Source: Vandiemenella viatica
Lineage: Eukaryota; Arthropoda; Insecta; Orthoptera; Morabidae
NCBI GenBank assembly: GCA_031002005.1
Contig: CM061918.1
Coordinates: 63,708,531-63,772,530, forward strand
Direction of reading: 5' to 3'
Length of the DNA stretch: 64,000 nucleotides
The translations under genes were made by a program, and so were the position numbers. Shown here one piece after another: positions 32,772 to 44,803 of the stretch. Below the pieces are notes generated by a model that was given only the letters and a program-made list of their open reading frames with translations, searched no databases and had not been told where the DNA came from. The stretch's first letter is position 1. The number at the start of each line of letters is the position of its first letter.

Positions 32772-33771
32772 NNNNNNNNNNNNNNNNNNNNNNNNNNNNN
32801 NNNNNNNNNNNNNNNNNNNNNNNNNNNNNNNNNNNNNNNNNNNNNNNNNNNNNNNNNNNNNNNNNNNNNNNNNNNNNNNNNNNNNNNNNNNNNNNNNNNN
32901 NNNNNNNNNNNNNNNNNNNNNNNNNNNNNNNNNNNNNNNNNNNNNNNNNNNNNNNNNNNNNNNNNNNNNNNNNNNNNNNNNNNNNNNNNNNNNNNNNNNN
33001 NNNNNNNNNNNNNNNNNNNNNNNNNNNNNNNNNNNNNNNNNNNNNNNNNNNNNNNNNNNNNNNNNNNNNNNNNNNNNNNNNNNNNNNNNNNNNNNNNNNN
33101 NNNNNNNNNNNNNNNNNNNNNNNNNNNNNNNNNNNNNNNNNNNNNNNNNNNNNNNNNNNNNNNNNNNNNNNNNNNNNNNNNNNNNNNNNNNNNNNNNNNN
33201 NNNNNNNNNNNNNNNNNNNNNNNNNNNNNNNNNNNNNNNNNNNNNNNNNNNNNNNNNNNNNNNNNNNNNNNNNNNNNNNNNNNNNNNNNNNNNNNNNNNN
33301 NNNNNNNNNNNNNNNNNNNNNNNNNNNNNNNNNNNNNNNNNNNNNNNNNNNNNNNNNNNNNNNNNNNNNNNNNNNNNNNNNNNNNNNNNNNNNNNNNNNN
33401 NNNNNNNNNNNNNNNNNNNNNNNNNNNNNNNNNNNNNNNNNNNNNNNNNNNNNNNNNNNNNNNNNNNNNNNNNNNNNNNNNNNNNNNNNNNNNNNNNNNN
33501 NNNNNNNNNNNNNNNNNNNNNNNNNNNNNNNNNNNNNNNNNNNNNNNNNNNNNNNNNNNNNNNNNNNNNNNNNNNNNNNNNNNNNNNNNNNNNNNNNNNN
33601 NNNNNNNNNNNNNNNNNNNNNNNNNNNNNNNNNNNNNNNNNNNNNNNNNNNNNNNNNNNNNNNNNNNNNNNNNNNNNNNNNNNNNNNNNNNNNNNNNNNN
33701 NNNNNNNNNNNNNNNNNNNNNNNNNNNNNNNNNNNNNNNNNNNNNNNNNNNNNNNNNNNNNNNNNNNNNNN
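32772..33771. other. assembly gap of 1,000 N
   Basis: Exactly 1,000 N, a placeholder length used when the true gap size is unknown. Open frames spanning it are artefacts. Confidence 0.99.
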
Positions 33772-33876
33772 CACCTGTTTTGATCCTATTTTATACCATT
33801 ATATCATCTGCAAAATACCTGGATTCTGACTATAAGCCATCAACATAGTCATTCAATGGAATAATGAACAGCAATG
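33772..33876 (-). pseudogene. LINE reverse-transcriptase fragment, part 2
   Basis: Read on the minus strand, PLLFII-like, then YFADDIM and NRIKT follow the order of the LINE at 22231 (FADD motif C included). It is the downstream part of the fragment at 37893-37955, split by the LTR element, and runs into the gap. Confidence 0.7.
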
Positions 33877-35569
33877 TGTAGGAAAAAAAAATATTCCTTG
33901 GGGGTGATGGGAGAATCCCCCAATGTTCACAAAGTCAATTATTTCCTATACTTTCTTCTCTGCAATATTTAATTTAGTTAGAACGGCCGCCAACCCAAAT
34001 GGTTTTAATAATGGGATTTTTCAATGATCTAAAGATTGTTCTCAACACAGATTTTAAAGTCCAATATTTTATTGTTCAACGTTTAAAGACATATTCACTC
34101 TGACAACAGAAATTGTTACCAGAAAGACTTCGTTTCCGAAAATTGCAGATTAATGCCACGATAATTACATACACTCAATTCAGATACAATAAAAAGTTCA
34201 CTCCACTTGAAATCTCAAACAAAATCATATAAATTGTCAAATTGAAATTATGGAAAAGAAGTTTGTTAAATTAATGATCTGTTTCAAAAATTATAGTTGC
34301 CGTCTACGAATATTCCAAGTCCGTTTATTCATGATTGTTCTAACGCGACACCCACACCATGCGACACTGCCATAACGCTCGCCCACACTTCACACCTTCA
34401 CCCTCTAACCAGTTCGAAACTAATGCGGCGGAGGTAACGCCTCAGGTCCCTTATATAGGCTCACCCAAGCCTGATGGAAATCCCCACTCATCTAGCGTCT
34501 CTATGCACTCTCTCCCAGCTCCGCTCACAAAGGCTTTCCTCCCAAGTTTTTCCGATTTTCCTGAAACTTTGTGATTACGTAGAGTTACTCATCCTAAGCA
34601 TTTTCTATCCTTATAAAAATTTCCCTATCTGCTCTCCTTTTGTTGTTATTAATTTCCGAAGTTAAATAAACCTATTTTCTAGATCTAGTTTCCAAACTAT
34701 TTGTTTTAGCGCGAGTGTTCTAATCTTCCGGAATTCTACAGCTTTTGACAATTAATTTGGTATATCTCACTACCTTCTAAAACCCTTTCATTAAAAAGAT
34801 ATCGCCTCTCAAAGTTTTCAACCCTTCTCGTCAGCCATCATGGAATGCAGAATAATTACTTTGAAATTAAATATCTTATATTGAGAGTGCATTATTTTGA
34901 TAAAACTTTCTGCCAAACTTACTTAAAAAAATTGTACTTTCATAAAAATAGGGTGCCTCCCAGATGTTTTACTAGTTTTTTCTTTCCCCTTTGTCAACTT
35001 TCATTTCTACCCATTCTCGACAACCTGGTTAGCTACGATGCTTTAACCGCTTTCGCTTTGGAATTACTTTTAACATATTTCTACTCAACTCAACGATCTC
35101 AAACTGCTGTCATTATCTTTTCACAGGAAGACCTTTAATCTGACATAATTTTCTTTTGACTACTTATTTTATTCTCGACTTACTATTTTTTCCTTTATTG
35201 AAAGAGTACCTTAAAATTAGTCATATTAACTCTAAATTCAGTTGGAAACCATGTTTTGTACTTCTAAACAAAGATTTGATACTTTCAGCCTGGTATCTTA
35301 ATTCATTTATTACCATTCTTTCATACTTCTATTAACCTGCCGGCTGTTGCGTCATCACTGCCACAAAGTGTCTCTGTTCGGACTTAAAGATTGCTCATAA
35401 CTTCCTTCTGAAAATTCGTACTACTACCAATGTGAGTCTTACATTCTCTTCTACACCTGATTAGTGTTATCTTTTGGGGGAAATATTACTTTGAGTAACC
35501 TACTAAAACCGATACCAAACACTCTTCCTTCTCATTTTCTCAGTTGCCAATAAAGCCAACTACGTTACA
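33877..35569 (-). repeat. LTR 1 (3' LTR in minus-strand sense)
   Basis: On the minus strand CTATATAAGG (plus 34449-34458) is a likely TATA box. Frames in the LTR of up to about 97 codons are repeated in LTR 2 but carry no known domain. Confidence 0.93.
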
Positions 35570-35590
35570 ACCCCTCTCAATTTTCCCCTT
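35570..35590 (-). promoter_or_regulatory. polypurine tract
   Basis: On the minus strand AAGGGGAAAATTGAGAGGGG abuts the LTR (next base pair T, then TGTAACG). It is in the right place to prime plus-strand DNA synthesis. Confidence 0.8.
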
Positions 35591-36188
35591 AAATTTGGAT
35601 AATTGCCCAATAGAGAAATTTAGGGAAAAATTCAAGCTTTACTCTCCCCTTTTAGTAACATCAATCATACATCATTCATTCACAAAGAAAACGTGGCAAA
35701 AATCTGATGAAATCCACAAACAACATTGGATTAAAATCTTAAAATGTCTTTGCCTGGTCCAATCTTTCATTACTGCTGCCAGAGTGGAATGATTACAAGG
35801 TTTTACATCCATTGTTATCACAAAAATGTATCATATCACTCTTAATCTATTTAAAAATAATTCGTGTAAATGGTTTCTACCACTCTTTGAAACACAATAG
35901 GTTAAAATAACCCATAAAAAAAATGTCTCTGAAAATTCTGTACATATTTGTCACAAAACGTTAAAATAACGCATAAAAAGTGTCTCTGAGAAATCTGTAC
36001 ACATTTCTACAATAATAAAAATACTTAATTCTATTACATAAAAGTGTAATATATGTTACAAAATCAGATGTGTCATATTGTACACAGTGATTTAAAATCT
36101 AAAACTTAAAAAATTCTAAGATTGCATAAAATTGCTTAATTGATGAAATTTCAAAGTACTGAAAAGGACCCATTTGCGTAATTTCAGA

Positions 36189-36206
36189 GTCCTGTCACGG
36201 TCGCCA
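36189..36206 (-). promoter_or_regulatory. primer-binding site for tRNA-Arg
   Basis: The minus strand reads TGGCGACCGTGACAGGAC immediately after the LTR. It is complementary to the CCA-ended 3' terminus of insect tRNA-Arg (UCG), as I recall it, over 18 bases. mdg1/412-type Gypsy elements of Drosophila use a tRNA-Arg primer. Confidence 0.82.
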
Positions 36207-37892
36207 TGTAGGAAAAAAAAATAAACTGGTTCCTTGGGGGTGATGGGAGAATCCCCCAATGTTCACAAAGTCAATTATTTCCTATACTTTCTTCTCTGCA
36301 ATATTTAATTTAGTTAGAACGGCCGCCAACCCAAATGGTTTTAATAATGGGATTTTTCAATGATCTAAAGATTGTTCTCAACACAGATTTTAAAGTCCAA
36401 TATTTTATTGTTCAACGTTTAAAGACATATTCACTCTGACAACAGAAATTGTTACCAGAAAGACTTCGTTTCCGAAAATTGCAGATTAATGCCACGATAA
36501 TTACATACACTCAATTCAGATACAATAAAAAGTTCACTCCACTTGAAATCTCAAACAAAATCATATAAATTGTCAAATTGAAATTATGGAAAAGAAGTTT
36601 GTTAAATTAATGATCTGTTTCAAAAATTATAGTTGCCGTCTACGAATATTCCAAGTCCGTTTATTCATGATTGTTCTAACGCGACACCCACACCATGCGA
36701 CACTGCCATAACGCTCGCCCACACTTCACACCTTCACCCTCTAACCAGTTCGAAACTAATGCGGCGGAGGTAACGCCTCAGGTCCCTTATATAGGCTCAC
36801 CCAAGCCTGATGGAAATTCCCACTCATCTAGCGTCTCTCCCAGCTCCGCTCACAAAGGCTTTCCCCCCAAGTTTTTCCGATTTTCCTGAAACTTTGTGAT
36901 TACGTAGAGTTACTCATCCTAAGCATTTTCTATCCTTATAAAATTTCCTATCTGCTCTCCTTTTGTTGTTATTAATTTCCGAAGTTAAATAAACCTATTT
37001 TCTAGATCTAGTTTCCAAACTATTTGTTTTAGCGCGAGTGTTCTAATCTTCCGGAATTCTACAGCTTTTGACAATTAATTTGGTATATCTCACTACCTTC
37101 TAAAACCCTTTCATTAAAAAGATATCGCCTCTCAAAGTTTTCAACCCTTCTCGTCAGCCATCATGGAATGCAGAATAATTACTTTGAAATTAAATATCTT
37201 ATATTGAGAGTGCATTATTTTGATAAAACTTTCTGCCAAACTTACTTAAAAAAATTGTACTTTCATAAAAATAGGGTGCCTCCCAGATGTTTTACTAGTT
37301 TTTTCTTTCCCCTTTGTCAACTTTCATTTCTACCCATTCTCGACAACCTGGTTAGCTACGATGCTTTCACCGCTTTCGCTTTGGAATTACTTTTAACATA
37401 TTTCTACTCAACTCAACGATCTCAAACTGCTGTCATTATCTTTTCACAGGAAGACCTTTAATCTGACATAATTTTCTTTTGACTACTTATTTTATTCTCG
37501 ACTTACTATTTTTTCCTTTATTGAAAGAGTACCTTAAAATTAGTCATATTAACTCTAAATTCAGTTGGAAACCATGTTTTGTACTTCTAAACAAAGATTT
37601 GATACTTTCAGCCTGGTATCTTAATTCATTTATTACCATTCTTTCATACTTCTATTAACCTGCCGGCTGTTGCGTCATCACTGCCACAAAGTGTGTCTGT
37701 TCGGACTTAAAGATTGCTCATAACTTCCTTCTGAAAATTCGTACTACTACCAATGTGGGTCTTACATTCTCTTCTACACCTGATTAGTGTTATCTTTTGG
37801 GGGAAATATTACTTTGAGTAACCTACTAAAACCGATACCAAACACTCTTCCTTCTCATTTTCTCAGTTGCCAATAAAGCCAACTACGTTACA
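36207..37892 (-). repeat. LTR 2 (5' LTR in minus-strand sense)
   Basis: This is nearly identical to LTR 1. It has TATA-like CTATATAAGG at 36785-36794 on the minus strand, from which the element would be transcribed towards lower coordinates. Confidence 0.93.
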
Positions 37893-37955
37893 AATGGTCC
37901 CAGTACACTATCCTGTGGCACTCCCATATTTACTTCCACTTCTTTTGATAATGGA
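37893..37955 (-). pseudogene. LINE reverse-transcriptase fragment, part 1
   Basis: The minus strand reads SKEVEVNMGVPQDSVLG, the motif B region of the LINE at 22231 (KEVEVKMGVPQGSVLG). It continues into 33772-33876 across the LTR insertion. Confidence 0.75.
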
Positions 37956-38084
37956 GAAGGTAGCAAGAAGAATCAAGAAACATGAAGTTGATGGTTTTTG
38001 TAGAGGACCTAATGATGTAGGGGTCTATGGAAGAGGAATACTAATTTCAATTAGATATATAAGCAGCCAATGTAGGACAGTATG

Positions 38085-38375
38085 GTACGGAATGTAATAC
38101 AAACCAAAGTGACTATATGATCACAACCAGAAAAAGGCAAAGACTTTCCAGTGAAATACAAGAAGGTGAATAGTTTTGAATATCTATGAAATGTTTTGGA
38201 GGAAAACGAAAGGAACAATGGAAAGATAGGTAAAGGAAATAGGCAAGCAAAAACATTTTTAAGAAATGTCAAAAGCCTGATCTGCAAAAAGGTTGTGCCA
38301 CTCAGAAGAAAGGGAATAATTCAGACCTTCTGTTACACTCAAACTGGTTGTTGGTTCTTTTATTTTGGAGTAGTG
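38085..38375 (+). pseudogene. LINE ORF2 remnant, RTE-like
   Basis: NGKIGKGNRQAKTFLRNVKS and KKVVPLRRKGIIQTFCYT follow a DYMITTRKRQ-like stretch. This resembles the region after the RT core in RTE-type LINEs (ExxINxRIxKAxxAF, then KxxLYKT). It is short and interrupted. Confidence 0.5.
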
Positions 38376-38539
38376 TTCTGTAATTTATGGTTTATGTGAT
38401 CTATTGACCAGGAATATGTAGTTTCTGACACTGCTGAATATCATATATACATTCAGTGCATGAGTCTTTCCATAAAACGGAAACCAGCTCCTATGAACAT
38501 TTTGCTAGATAATAATCATATAAGGTGAACATGACATAA

Positions 38540-40060
38540 TTTAATGAGGGCAAATGGCTATCAAAATATACATTAATACAGAGTAAATGGAGATAATTGT
38601 GGGGATTTACAGATCACCTAGCAGCAGTAAAGAGGCATTTGTAGATTGGGTCTCTAAGATTATAGATGAATTATTAGAAATTAGTATAAAATATTGCATT
38701 TATGGGAGTGGGGTGAGACTTTAATATAAATTGGCTAAAAAGGGAAGAATTCTATACAAAAAGCTGGAAATACAAATAAATGGGACAGGAATAAAAGAAA
38801 TTGTTAAGAATGTGATGAAGATTACACCTGACAATGAAACTTTGATTTAGTCATAACTGATCTTTTGAATTTTGAATGTGTTGTATTATAAACACTAAAG
38901 GTCTCTAGCCATAATATATTAAACATTACTGGATGGACAAAGAGTAAAATAAGGAGAGGGAATAAAATATTAGTGAAGGGAAAGATCAAATATGAAAAAT
39001 TATTAAGACTGGTAGAACATAAAACAGATGATAAAAGAATTGAGTTCAGAACTAATAAGATGGGTATAGAAAATGAATATGTACAGTAGTATTCATAGAT
39101 AGGGTAGACCAGAAATTTCAGGAAGCCAAGAAAGCAGATATAAGGTAAAGAAGATACTATGCCCTGTTTTCAAGAGAAATTAAGGATGTCATGGTTAAAA
39201 GGGATATGGCTTACAGGAAGTTTCTGTAACTGAAAGAAATTGAAGGAGGTAAGATAAATTTAGAGGAGTCATGGAATCAATACAAACAATAGAGAAAGAA
39301 ATTTGTAAATATATTGAGAGAAACAAAAAAAAAAAAAAAAACAATTTTTCGAGTAAAAATTTAACCAACCAAAAGATGAACTGAAAAATTATGGAAACAC
39401 ATTAAGGCTGTGTATAAGATAAAGGAAAATACTTTAAAATGTGTAATATTCATAAAAGAATATGTGTTCGATTCAAAATGGGTAGCAAACAGTTTAAAAC
39501 AATATTTTGTAGAAAGTATTGACAAACTCGCTAAAAGTATTCAAAAAGACACGCAGATATGAACTGGTAGCAAAAATAGAAAATAAATGTCTCAGAGAAG
39601 TTCAAGAAAGTACAAAACAGTAAGTTGGAAGTCTGACGAGAGATTTTGGAAATAATATGGGATCAGATGAGGTGATAAAAAAGTTATGGTTTTTGATATG
39701 AAAGAAATTAATATTGTCAAAACTCATTGAAACAAAAAAAGAAACCAAAGAAATTAAAGATTTCTATTATTGTTATACCAAAGTAATAGATATAGTGATC
39801 TCAGGCCAATAAATATTTTGCCATTAATAGAAAAAATTAAGGAGTCTATGGTATATGAAGTGTTAATAACTTATATTAAGGAAAATTCTCTTTTAACAGA
39901 GTATTAATCTGCATTCAGAGAAAACATAATATACAGACAGCAATTCAAATAGTAATGGAAAATTGGTTACAGGTAATAAATAGATAGGGAAGAAGTCATA
40001 GTAGCTGTATTACTGGATTACAGAAGAGTTTATAAGATTGTTAACAGGAATTTGTTGTTT
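38540..40060 (+). pseudogene. heavily decayed LINE, endonuclease to RT
   Basis: IIVGIYRSPSSSKEAFVDWV and a later CIYGSG match the GVYRPPxS and GDFN regions of the AP-type endonuclease of jockey/CR1 LINEs. Further on, LITDLLNFE, a GSDEVI-like block, and SGQ*IFCH (for RPISILP) mark the linker and start of the RT. There are dozens of stops. A polyA-like run (39328-39343) interrupts it. Confidence 0.6.
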
Positions 40061-40489
40061 CATGTAGGACTTTCTTCAGTGTTAAACTTTATTTATGAGT
40101 TATTGACCAATTTATTTATGTCTTTCTCCAAGTGGTTACTACTCCCATATAAAAAATTACCCATATCTCTTTTTTATTTTATATTTTAAAATGAAACCTT
40201 CACCATTATATATGTTTTAAAATTCTCTATCTTTTGATTATTATGTTCCTTTTTAAATTTCTTTAATATAGTATCATGCCTTATTACTTTATGTTGTGCA
40301 ATATTTTTGAATCTGTCTTTTCTTAAGAAAACAATTCTAAAATCTTCAACTGTTATGATTTTATGTTTCTTTGAATTTTTCTCTTTATTTACAACTAAAA
40401 CTTATCTCACTTCATTGTTCTTAAAGAGCTTGTCAGGCCAAAAGGCTGCACGGGGGTTTAGCAACACCTTCACCTGAACTATGAACAAT
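40061..40489. other. AT-rich, no confident feature
   Basis: Pyrimidine-rich plus strand with no exon or element end. Confidence 0.3.
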
Positions 40490-42010
40490 TAAGTTGGTGA
40501 CAATGTGTAGCCCTCTGGTACCTATAATATTAAATAGATCGGCCGCCATGCATTCGTATTAATAAACCCCAAATGCAAAGGTTAAAAAAGATAAAGTCAT
40601 TTAACATAGTTTGAGAATAACACAGTACTTATATTCTTGATAATAGTTCACTCGTACATTGTCGGTACCAGAAACGTGAATAAAGCATCGAACCACAGTT
40701 TCTTTGAAGATTGCGAGAAGACAAAAACTCACAAAGTCCCCCTAACCTTAGTGAGTACTACGGCATGTTAGAACTTGCCTAAACCGCTACCCTAATCTGC
40801 GCCGCTAACTAGCGCGAGGTTGCACGATCACTTTCCGGCGAAAGAATGAGACTAGAATGAGGCTACATATTGCGAAGTTAAAACTTTGAAAGTCTAGCGC
40901 AGAGTGAGACAATCTGTGCTTGCTGCAAGGTCTTTTATAGACTTATCTGAGCCTGTGACCTTGGTGAATCTTTCTTTAATTAATATCTCCAAAAGTAGAT
41001 AATGGTTTAACTTGAAATTTTCACAGGGACTTTCTATTGTCATGTTCTATCTGTTTTAATTTAATTTAACATTCCAAAAGGTTTCTATAGTCTTAAAATT
41101 AAAGTCATCACATGACCAACTTGGCGGAATTTTTACGTGCTTCAACAACAATCTGCGACAATCTGTTTTTCAAAAACTTAATTACTGGACAAATGCTTAA
41201 ACTTTTTACCAAAACTATTATATGTTCGTAATTGTCTTAATTAGGGCTATCTACTGATATAAATTTCAAATTTGTATTCCTTTTAGTTAAAAAGTTCATT
41301 TTTTTCTCTTAATTAAAGCCGCTAATTAGTCTTTGCCAAGTTACTTAATTTTACCACCAAAATATCCAGAACAGTGCTGACTATAGCTGATGATAAAAGG
41401 TTAGCTGTAGCTTTACTCAATTTATAGATATTTCGAATCTTAGATTTTTACTTTTCTGAGCGTGTGTTTCAAAACATGAACAAACCAAAATATCTCTTAA
41501 AATAAACGTTTCCCGATATGATAAATACACTTTAAAATGATTTTTATGGTGAATTGTCCCCAGGGCCACCGTAAGCGGGCGTGCAAGGCGTGAACCGCAC
41601 GGGGGCGGCACATTGAGGGGGGTGGCAAATCGAGTGATCAACAGTCGTCGCGACGAAATTTGCAGCATATTGTGTAGAGGGCGACCTTTTTTTTTTTAGC
41701 TCAACTGCTGCTCCGGGCAGCCGGCGACACTCGGGGTGGCAACAATGGGAGTGGCAAATAATGTTTGAAGGGGCAGAAATCTCACAGTCTTTTGACCCGG
41801 TTCGGAAAATTCCTAGATCCACCACTGGCTGTAGTTAGACAGGGGGCGGCATAATCGGTATTGCACGCGGGCGCTCAAACAGCTAGCGGCGGGCCTGATT
41901 GTCCCTGTGGGAAAGATTACAGGAAAATTCCTTCAAGTTAACAATTACTCTTCTCGAAATTTCTAAGTCCAACATAAGCAACTTTATAATCGATCTATAG
42001 AACACTTTAC
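40490..42010 (-). mobile_element. possible solo LTR related to the 34-38 kb element
   Basis: CGGCCGCCA, TTAATAA, GTACCAGAAAC and a TTATAGACTTATCTGAGCCTG block come in the order of CGGCCGCCA, TTAATAA, TTACCAGAAAG and TTATATAGGCTCACCCAAGCC in the young LTR. Minus-strand TCTATAAAAG would be its TATA box. The boundaries are unclear, and the hAT MITE at 41561 interrupts it. Confidence 0.35.
41561..41897. mobile_element. hAT-type MITE, 337 bp (long form)
   Basis: It starts CAGGGCCACCG, ends CGGCGGGCCTG, and is flanked by a perfect 8-bp duplication ATTGTCCC (41553-41560 and 41898-41905). It shares both ends with the 214-bp copy at 25441-25654 and carries an additional middle part (about 41660-41770). 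No transposase. Confidence 0.96.
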
Positions 42011-42229
42011 TGCTGGGGATAGCTAGTGGGACTGCTTTTGGTGAACAAAAAAGGTACTTTACAAGCTATTTTATATTATGATTTTTTCTTGTTAATAACT
42101 TTATTAATAATTACTTTTAAATCCTGAATCTTTATACTACTGTTTGTTTAATTTTTGAAAATATTATGTGCTCACTATTTTTTTATTGCTAGCTTGTGTC
42201 TACAACTTTGTGTTTGTAAAGAATTTTGA

Positions 42230-42930
42230 TTGACAGCTACTGATATGTAACCACAGTAGTGCACATTGGGAGACTTGATGCTAATACCAAACACAAACAT
42301 CAGTGATCTGCGCAAGATATTTATTGCTGCATAGTTATATATAGGAACACACACATATTTGGTCAAAATATGTAAATGCCGTCTGCCATCCAATTTGAAA
42401 TATAGGGACACACAAGTCTATTTTATAAAAGGTCCGTTACTTTCAACCACCATATCTAACAAACTCCCACAGCTACCAACCTGCAGTCACCATATTGTGA
42501 AAGACTCCAAGCTACTACCACACACAAATGCTTGTGGTATGTGCTTCATAGTTCTGACTGTAATGTGAAATATAGGGACACACGTCCTTTGGCAGAAATT
42601 GGAAAATTCCTTAGGTCGACCAATTTAAACCACCATATTTCACACACACCCATCGGTACCAACATCTAACCATCACAGTGCATGTTGGGAGAGTCAAGGC
42701 CACTGCCACACACAAGCTCCAATGGTCTGCGCTATATAGTTGTGGTAGGAAAGAGAAGTATGAAATATGAAAATGCACCATGTCGACTACTTTTAACCAT
42801 CATATCTCCCATACCCCACATCTATCAGCATTCAACCAATATCATGCATTATAGAAAACTCTATGCTACTACCACACACAAACACCAGTGATCTGTGCTA
42901 GGCAGTGGTGAAATGTAGGGGCACACACAC
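42230..42930 (-). repeat. minisatellite, same unit as 9.0-9.9 kb, opposite orientation
   Basis: About four units, anchored by minus-strand TCTCCCAATGTGCAC-like sequences near 42265, 42490, 42675 and 42845, with ACCACACACAAA and ATATAGGGACACAC on the plus strand. Units are more diverged than at 9 kb. Confidence 0.8.
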
Positions 42931-44149
42931 ATTGTTTGCATTTATGAGCATTATCTTATGACATCACTAAGCCATTTGTCCATTTTTGCCTAAAATATTA
43001 TATACCGATTTGATTCTCTTAACTAATTTCCTCTTTATGTTAACCCTATATCAAAATGATTTATGCACTTTTAGAAGTTGTACACCTTGTCCTTAAATTT
43101 TTAGTACACCTGTAATACCGGATACTGGTCTGACTTGAACCTTGATACCAAATGCACTTTATAGATTTAATTAAATGGCTTCAGGCCTTGCTAAGCTAAA
43201 ATACTATTTTTCTACTCTTATGTAAAGATAATAGGGGAGCATAGAATACAAATAAAATTATATGAAATAAAGTTGTAAGGTAAACAGCAGAGAGGAAGGA
43301 CAACGGACAGTTCACTGAGAAGAGGATTGGATTAGGGTTGTGATAGAAGGATGACATTAAAAGAGAGCAAAACAGAGAAGCAGATCAAGCTAATGGGGAT
43401 AATAAAATGTCATACAAATTCTGTGTGCAATATAAATCAGTTAATTTTAAGTATGAAGTCTTTCATGGCATTAAGTATCAACATACTTAATACTATGGCA
43501 AATAACTGAGTGAACATGATGTTTCCATGTGATATTACAGTGATAATAATTTCTGTCGCCATCTTTCCCCGAAGCATCATATTAATAAATTATTAATATT
43601 AATTGCATACATAATTAAAATTTAAATCAAAATTTACCATAATAGACAATGACATATGAGAGTTAGTTTAGTTTATATTTGGTAACTTTTGGATTACTTG
43701 CCTCTCATCCAAACTTACAATCTCCACAACTCAATTACGTTAACTAAATTAAATTTTAAATTGATTAAACAGAAACGGAAGTATGCAATTAGGAAAATTA
43801 AATGAAAGGAGAAAATGGAACATTGTTTACAACACATAATAATATGGGAACAAGGAATGCTGAAGTTTAAGGATCATGATGCACAATGATTGGGAGTCTA
43901 CAAGAGGAGGCTTTGACACCCATTCCCTAATTATAATTCTTTACAGGCTTTAAAGTTATAGTTATTATCTTGGTATCCAATAAATACACATGTTCTGATC
44001 ACAAAGATTTAAACAAAAAAAAAATCCATTGTTCTGTTACCCACAGTTTTTAATTTACCTGTAGTCGCCTGCTGGCATCTTACATAGTGATGGTTCATTT
44101 CTCCAGCATTATTTCTAATCTCTTCAGCATTCCCTTTTTAAATTTCAGA
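42931..44149. other. no confident feature
   Basis: A short purine-rich stretch at 43280-43430 may be old LINE sequence. No exon was recognised. Confidence 0.3.
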
Positions 44150-44395
44150 AAAATCAGAAAAAAAATTCAGACTGAAAGAGTTTGTGTGGGAATATTTTCT
44201 TTGGTAAGGGGGTCAGAGATTGGAATAAATTACCAAGAGAAATAATGAGTAATTCACCAGAAACGTTAAAAGATTTTTAATTTAAAATTAGTGGAGGGAA
44301 AAGGTAGGCTGGATAAGGAAAGGGAAAAAATAGGTATGTAGGTAAATTGTCATTGGAATGAACACTATATTGCAATTAAATTAAATTAAGTGCCA
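44150..44395 (+). mobile_element. LINE 3' end copy
   Basis: GGTAAGGGGGTCAGAGATTGG, TTACCAAGAGAAATAATGA and TATTGCAATTAAATTAAATT align with 23930-24121. The stem-loop has decayed. Confidence 0.8.
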
Positions 44396-44492
44396 AAAAT
44401 TTTTTAAAATGGAAGAATGTAATTTGGAATGTTAATAAGATTCACAATGATAATAAACAACTACAAGACATCAAGTGAACATTGAAACTTAC

Positions 44493-44803
44493 CTCTTATT
44501 GCTCCCTGCCACTGGCAATCCTAGATGGGTAAGTTTCTTGCACTTAACATTTATCAAATATTCTAAATCTTCCGTGTAAAACTGAACAAGAGAAGACAAT
44601 ATCAACCTAGCTAACTCAGGGCAACCATCTGCCACTGGCCGCAAGTGGATTGGCTCTGTACATTTCCAGCAATGTTCTATATCTAGTGATTGCAGACTCT
44701 TCAGCTGGGCCAAAACTTGGGCTTTGTTATCATCATCTAGTTGTTGGTGTGAAATGGTTAGTTCCCGGATGTTACAGCATTTCTCCAGCAACTTCTTTAG
44801 CAA
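44493..44803 (-). CDS. F-box/LRR protein, exon 4 (LRR region)
   Basis: A 311-bp exon lies between a CTTTCTACAG acceptor and a GTAAGT donor (44492-44487). It enters in phase 0 and leaves in phase 2. The translation has LRR-type blocks: IRELTISHQQL, LKSLQSLDIEHCWK, CPELARLILSSL and CKKLTHLGLPVAG, the cysteine-containing LRR style of FBXL and AMN1-type proteins. It follows exon 3 in frame (phase 0 to phase 0). The minus-strand intron before it is about 9.3 kb and full of transposons. The next exon would need phase 2 and was not found at lower coordinates, so the gene is incomplete here. The LRR surface would bind the substrate of an SCF ligase. Confidence 0.82.

Larger units (their letters stand above)
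33877..37892 (-). mobile_element. non-autonomous LTR retrotransposon, Gypsy-type
   Basis: Two direct repeats of 1,693 bp (33877-35569) and 1,686 bp (36207-37892) start TGTA and end TACA on the plus strand. They flank a 637-bp interior without any protein domain. A 4-bp duplication AATG sits at 33873-33876 and 37893-37896. Read on the minus strand, the primer site directly follows the LTR at 36206, and a polypurine tract precedes the other LTR at 35570-35590. With no gag-pol the element must borrow enzymes. LTRs differ by few substitutions and indels (an extra 11 bp near 34503-34513), so insertion is recent. It sits inside a LINE relic. Confidence 0.95.

Noticed and set aside
32603..33829. Long open frames of 408 and 355 codons on both strands
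   Set aside because: They are made almost entirely of N from the assembly gap.
34359..37461. Repeated 97-codon and 64-71-codon frames as a gene pair
   Set aside because: They lie inside the two LTRs on the strand opposite to element transcription, and are duplicated only because the LTR is.
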